From Methylophaga sp. OBS4 (lineage in GTDB: Bacteria > Pseudomonadota > Gammaproteobacteria > Nitrosococcales > Methylophagaceae): a stretch of 64,000 bases of DNA. The DNA is taken from NCBI RefSeq assembly GCF_026319305.1, contig NZ_JAPDMV010000013.1, forward strand, positions 1 to 64,000. Direction: 5' to 3'. Position 1 is the first letter of the stretch, and every line of letters begins with the position of its first letter. A program made the translations under genes and the position numbers. The notes beneath the pieces are model-generated. The model was not told the DNA's origin, did no database searches, and was given only the letters and a program-made list of their open reading frames with translations. Below are positions 61,201 to 64,000 of the stretch, one piece after another.

Positions 61201-61340
61201 TTAATTCTGACAGTCCCGGCCGTGAGATTATGGGGCCGATGGCCAGTATCATTATCGGCGGTCTGATTTCATCGACCGTGCTGAACTTGTTGGTGTTGCC
61301 AAGCGTGATGCTGCGTTACGGGCGGTTCGCCAGGAGTTGA
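58254..61340 (+). CDS. RND efflux transporter, CzcA/CusA-like
   Basis: A 1028-aa inner-membrane RND pump with twelve helices and two large periplasmic loops. The helix 4 motif is ALGEVVDDAIIDTENIFRRLRE, which has the acidic proton-relay residues in the pattern of the heavy-metal (HME) branch. TQPLENALAGLVGMESIRSQS near residue 68 and GGLISSTVLNLLVLPSVMLRYG at the end are also typical. The cargo cannot be told from sequence; a metal ion is the family default. A TolC-type outer-membrane channel gene is absent here. Confidence 0.9.
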   Translation: MLSKVVAFSVRFRGVVVALATLLLGYGVYKLSNSSLDIFPEFAPKQVIIQTEAQGLTAEQVEVLVTQPLENALAGLVGMESIRSQSIPSLSVLILTFYDSTDIYLNRQQVSERLLGLKEALPEGIGPPLMVPLESSSGTIMTIGLSSDQHDLMSLRALVDWTLSPRLLSVEGVADINVFGGHQKQLQIQIDPHKLARYGISVDEVTAVARQATGLLGSGFIENKNQRMVLQVSGQPLNAAQLAKVVVRKTDTATLQLGDIATVKSAPAPAIGGAAIGGKPGVVLMVIGQYKANTLAVTEGIEQALNEFKDGFEAEGITLHDDLFRPANYIETSLHNIQEHLMVGGSLVMLVLFLFLFNLRTAIISMTAIPLSLFAALIVLLEFGININIMVLGGLAIALGEVVDDAIIDTENIFRRLRENASLPQPKPTTEVVYQASMEVRSSVVYASFIVMLVFVPLLTLSGVAGRMFEPLGEAYILAIFASLAVALTVTPALCHILLTRGKEIRDKEPPLVRWMKPGYGRLLRGVSHFPKLTLSGVLVFCAGGLAILPLLGGSFLPELREGHYIIHTASVPGTSIEESLRIGGQLEKRVAAIAGVRSTSQWAGRAERGADTFGTHYSEYEIDLEPLDGASQQKVLDEIREVLEAFPGINSEVNTFLTERIDETISGYTSPVVINIYGKNLDALDQKAQQIAAVMQDIEGATDVQLRAPPGEPQMGIRLNLDKLAYWGLRPAEVMRAVKIGFDGAVVGQVYEGNQVFDVVVVLPAEQRQQPEHVQDLPIQTPDGVMLRLQDVANIQQVQGRYMILHNGAQRLQTVTCNVTGRDLTSFFAELKQRVHDEVTFSADIYPEFTGAAVAQAQSREDLIVHSTLAGVAVLLLLYVALQRLRNMLLVLINLPFSLVGGVVAVLLTNGVLSIGSLVGFVTLFGITLRNSIMLVSHYQYLVMEEGVQWNMATAIRGAQERLPSILITALVTALAMLPIAVNSDSPGREIMGPMASIIIGGLISSTVLNLLVLPSVMLRYGRFARS

Positions 61341-61348
61341 TATGTTAA

Positions 61349-61429
61349 ATCCGCAGATTACGCAGATTCTCGCAGATAAAGAACCATTCCTTTTGAAATA
61401 ATCTGCGTCCATCTGCGTAATCTGCGGAT
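61349..61429. repeat. ATCCGCAG inverted-repeat element, copy E
   Basis: Arms at 61349-61377 (ATCCGCAGATTACGCAGATT onward) and 61400-61429 (ending ATCTGCGTAATCTGCGGAT) are separated by 22 bp. It lies in the convergent gap between the RND pump gene and the micro-ORF at 61436, starting 9 bp after the pump stop. Confidence 0.8.
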
Positions 61430-61435
61430 AAAATC

Positions 61436-61507
61436 TCAATCCAGCGGTATCAGAAACGCGGCAGCGATAATGGCGACCACAACCAGAACAAATAACAGAT
61501 CGATCAT
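61436..61507 (-). CDS. Possible 23-aa membrane microprotein
   Basis: The frame encodes MIDLLFVLVVVAIIAAAFL and four more residues (IPLD). It begins 2 bp after the stop codon of the LysM-type gene, in a position that favours translational coupling, and ends 6 bp before repeat copy E. The whole peptide is one hydrophobic helix. It has no ribosome site of its own beyond the end of the upstream gene. It may be a regulator of a membrane partner, or a chance frame; conservation in relatives would decide. Confidence 0.45.
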   Translation of the reverse strand: MIDLLFVLVVVAIIAAAFLIPLD

Positions 61508-61509
61508 GA

Positions 61510-62634
61510 TCAGGGCTGGACAGCGAAGCTTTGCGCCTGTTCATTACGTTGTTCGGCAAAGAACAGGTAAATTTGCTTCAGTTCATCCGGCGCGAAATGG
61601 ATCAGAATCAGCTGTTGTCCCGGATGAATAAGATTGGGGTTACGGCCCATGGTATGGGTGCTGAAATTATAGATATAGCTTGATTCCACTTTTTTATGCA
61701 GCACTTTTCCCAGAAATGAACTGAGGCCGCTGGGTAACGGTTCGTCGGCATCGGCAGGGATGACCACTTGTGCCGGGCCTTTGCTGGGATTAATGCCTTC
61801 CAGTTCTAACCCCTGACGAAAGCGTTCGATCAAGCCGACCTGAATAATACCCCACAGCCCCTGATAATCTTTTTTGGTGACGCGGTGAAGATAAAACAGG
61901 GCGTTATCGGGCAATTCACCTGACTGGATAATATCTTTCACTGACAGTTCTTCTATACCCCGATTGATGGTGGCAATGACTTTTTGCGAGGGATCCAGCC
62001 CGGATTGCGCCAATTCGCCTGCCGTCATTTGTTGTGTACGTTGATGCTGGGTAATAACCGTAACAGGAGCATCTTTGTCGACATCCTCTGCGCCAAGCAG
62101 ATCAGCCAGCGGTGCTTCGGTGATGGTGCCATCTGCATGTTCCAGCGTGATGATCTGAGCTTTATCTTCTATCGTTTCATCCAGTTGTTGCAGTGTGGTG
62201 CTGTGTTTTTCCGTCTCGGTGAAGTCCAGGGTAAGCGGGGTGTCTGCTGTTAGAGATTTATCCTGCATTAACTCCTTAACCGTTGTGGTGCGGTGCTCCA
62301 GTTTCGGCAAGGCGATAATACCATCATGGCGGACAAATTCACCCTGTTCCTCAGTGACCGTCACGGCTCGGTTTTTATCGTCTTTGCTTGTGAGTTTATC
62401 TACAAAAGTTTCGGCTTCCTCCGCCATGATTTCCTGCTGATCGATGGCCGGTGTGATGCTATCGCTGATGACCTCTTCCAGTTCAGGTTCTTCCAGTTCG
62501 ATAGGCGGTGTCACGGTGTGTTCCGTTCTTGAGGGTTTTAAGTCTGCAAACAATAGATAACCCACCACAATTAAGACAACCAGTGCCAGAATAGCGGGAA
62601 TAAGTGAAGGAGCGGGACGCGTGGGTTTAGCCAT
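61510..62634 (-). CDS. Membrane-anchored protein with a divergent LysM-type C-terminus
   Basis: A 374-aa protein with one N-terminal membrane helix (about 11-29, IPAILALVVLIVVGYLLF) and a long acidic, Glu/Thr-rich periplasmic region (30-250). The C-terminal 120 residues resemble a LysM domain with an internal insert: KKDYQGLWGIIQVGL (start of LysM) and, 70 residues later, YNFSTHTMGRNPNLIHPGQQLILI (end of LysM). It lies 26 bp after mutL on the same strand. A peptidoglycan-linked role is likely; the rest of the protein is not recognised. Confidence 0.6.
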   Translation of the reverse strand: MAKPTRPAPSLIPAILALVVLIVVGYLLFADLKPSRTEHTVTPPIELEEPELEEVISDSITPAIDQQEIMAEEAETFVDKLTSKDDKNRAVTVTEEQGEFVRHDGIIALPKLEHRTTTVKELMQDKSLTADTPLTLDFTETEKHSTTLQQLDETIEDKAQIITLEHADGTITEAPLADLLGAEDVDKDAPVTVITQHQRTQQMTAGELAQSGLDPSQKVIATINRGIEELSVKDIIQSGELPDNALFYLHRVTKKDYQGLWGIIQVGLIERFRQGLELEGINPSKGPAQVVIPADADEPLPSGLSSFLGKVLHKKVESSYIYNFSTHTMGRNPNLIHPGQQLILIHFAPDELKQIYLFFAEQRNEQAQSFAVQP

Positions 62635-62660
62635 AAGGGTTCGCTTTCAGGCAAAGAATA

Positions 62661-64000
62661 TTAAACTGAGAATAAGCCAGTCAATGTAGCCTGATCAAGT
62701 TTTCGGTACCAGGCTGTGTCCACAGTTTTGTTTACGGGCAATTGTTGCAGAATAAACTGAGCCTGTTCAGCATTGATAATCGTTGCCGGCGGCATCAGCT
62801 GGGTCAGGGTGTCAGCCAGCACCCGTGCCGTGTCTGTCTTGATTTGCAAAGCCTGTACCACGGATATGACCAGTTGATGTAAATCGACTTGTGACAGCAG
62901 GTAAGGAATTCTTTTCACCATCACGCCGTCATTTGTGAGTTGCAGTTCCAGCGCAAACTGCTCCAATAAGTCCTGTTGAGCAACAATGAGATGCCGGGCT
63001 GCCGAGTCCAGAGGTACGGCCAGCGGCACCAGAATGGGCCTGGAGTTAAGCGATTTTGATGCTACTGCGTCGCTAAACTGTTGTTGTCGCAATGTTAAAT
63101 CAGCTTGTTGTAAATCTACCAGTGCCGGGGCGGGGTGAGTGACCAGCGCATAACGCTGATGTATCAGCACCATTCCTGAGGATAGGGAGCGACCATGGCT
63201 GGCAGCAGAGACTGGCGCTGAGAGCACGGAATGTTTTTGCAGCGGTGTTTTCAGTGTATTGGCGTTGTATGGTTGCTGGACTTCGTTAATCTCCGATGGA
63301 TGCTCTGATATGGCTTTGTGCAACGGCAATTGTGATGACCTGTTTTCAGTTTCCGGGCTGTTTTGTTGAAGCGCCTCCTCAACAGCACGGGTAATCAGGC
63401 CATGTACCAGCCGCGCATCACGAAAACGTACTTCATGTTTGGTGGGGTGGACGTTAACATCAACCCGGTCCAGCGGCAAAGTCAGATAAAGCACGTAAGC
63501 TGCCTGACGCCCGGCTGGCAGCGACTCGCCATAGGCCTGACGGATAGCATGATTAATAATACGATCTTTGATAACGCGGCCGTTTATAAAAAAGTACTGC
63601 ACATCGGTCTGGCCTCGATGCGCCGTGCTTTTGCCTACCCAGCCGTGTAGGCTGATATTTTCAAACTCTTGTTGCAGATAATAAGCTTCACGGACAAACG
63701 CACTGCCACAAATCTTGCCAATGCGTTGTGCATAGCTGGCGGGATCATTAAGCGCTGGCAGTTTAAGCGAGGATTGATCAGCAAACTGGCAACTGAAGCC
63801 GATATCAAAGCGACTCAGTGCCAGCCGGTTCAAAGTGGTGCTCAGGTGATGCAGTTCGGTTTTGTCACTGCGCAGGAAACGGCGCCGGGCCGGCAGGTTA
63901 AAAAAAAGCTCGGCCACACTGACACTGGTGCCTACTGGATGGGCTGCCGGTGTGGGGCTGAGCTCGCCGCCGGTGATAAACCAGCCGCAGTCCTGATCCT
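62661..64000 (-). CDS. mutL: DNA mismatch repair protein MutL (3' part, runs off the window)
   Basis: About 445 C-terminal-side residues are visible; the N-terminal part of the ATPase domain lies beyond position 64000. The text HPVGTSVSVAELFFNLPARRRFL is the conserved end of the GHKL ATPase motif region, and VQYFFINGRVIKDRIINHAI, VDVNVHPTKHEVRF follow. A linker (about 215-260 of the visible part) precedes the dimerisation domain. The C-terminal endonuclease motif DQHAxxER is not seen, as expected for a species with MutH. MutL couples MutS to MutH, whose gene is at 43491-44162. Confidence 0.94.
   Translation of the reverse strand, partial: DQDCGWFITGGELSPTPAAHPVGTSVSVAELFFNLPARRRFLRSDKTELHHLSTTLNRLALSRFDIGFSCQFADQSSLKLPALNDPASYAQRIGKICGSAFVREAYYLQQEFENISLHGWVGKSTAHRGQTDVQYFFINGRVIKDRIINHAIRQAYGESLPAGRQAAYVLYLTLPLDRVDVNVHPTKHEVRFRDARLVHGLITRAVEEALQQNSPETENRSSQLPLHKAISEHPSEINEVQQPYNANTLKTPLQKHSVLSAPVSAASHGRSLSSGMVLIHQRYALVTHPAPALVDLQQADLTLRQQQFSDAVASKSLNSRPILVPLAVPLDSAARHLIVAQQDLLEQFALELQLTNDGVMVKRIPYLLSQVDLHQLVISVVQALQIKTDTARVLADTLTQLMPPATIINAEQAQFILQQLPVNKTVDTAWYRKLDQATLTGLFSV

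Noticed and set aside
53844-61429. CRISPR array
   Set aside because: The repeats are palindromic pairs scattered between genes, without regular spacers or cas genes.
61269-61559. Minus-strand 96-codon frame across the RND stop
   Set aside because: It consists of antisense pump sequence plus translated repeat copy E (YPQITQMDAD).

Overview
The window looks like chromosome of a marine gammaproteobacterial methylotroph, most likely Methylophaga or a close relative. The grounds are a dimethylamine dehydrogenase, a ribulose monophosphate (RuMP) cluster (two hexulose-6-phosphate synthases, hexuloisomerase, transaldolase), a sodium-pumping NADH:quinone reductase (nqrA-F plus nqrM), MutH and MutL together, and GC near 45-50%. 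No database search was possible; family calls rest on motifs and remembered family sequences.

Layout. 0.2-4.8 kb: an XRE/PAS regulator divergent from a three-gene secreted operon (cupin, unknown 514-aa protein, TorF-type porin). 5-12 kb: accessory and partly decayed region with a small membrane protein, TetR regulator, dimethylamine dehydrogenase, an IS3 transposase remnant, two cupins and a frameshifted hydrolase. 12-18 kb: cysK and a gcvT-gcvH-gcvP operon of enterobacterial appearance. 18-24.6 kb: CBS protein and nqr operon. 24.7-28.4 kb: MFS permease, aroC, mgtE. 28.5-34 kb: a regulatory PTS without sugar permease (EI, HPr, EIIA-Man type, short HPr kinase, PtsN) with hpf and rpoN. 34-36 kb: tungstate-type ABC permease and ATPase. 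36-39.6 kb: metK-ahcY-metF behind an S-adenosylhomocysteine riboswitch. 39.7-47.9 kb: YgjP-like peptidase, dusA, yadGH-type ABC exporter, mutH, a REC-REC-GGDEF protein, prmB, leuC. 48-55 kb: the RuMP and dihydroxyacetone kinase region. 55-64 kb: porin, tRNA-Phe, an RND efflux pair, a LysM-type protein with a micro-ORF, and the 3' part of mutL.

How it fits together. Dimethylamine dehydrogenase releases formaldehyde, which Hps and Phi fix onto ribulose 5-phosphate; transaldolase helps regenerate the acceptor. MetK-AhcY-MetF and the glycine cleavage system handle one-carbon and methyl flux. Nqr builds the sodium gradient. The PTS proteins probably regulate rather than transport.

Most unusual points. 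(1) A small protein with four LTGVERYIRNQ-type repeats sits between hps2 and tal in the RuMP cluster. (2) A family of inverted-repeat elements (consensus ATCCGCAGATTACGCAGAT) has five copies in 20 kb; one carries a GxxExxY nuclease-fold gene whose last codons lie inside the terminal repeat, and two copies bracket dhaL, which is inverted relative to dhaK. (3) A second inverted-repeat element abuts the ptsI stop codon. (4) The regulator/cupin/514-aa/porin locus near 1-5 kb is uncharacterised as far as I can tell.
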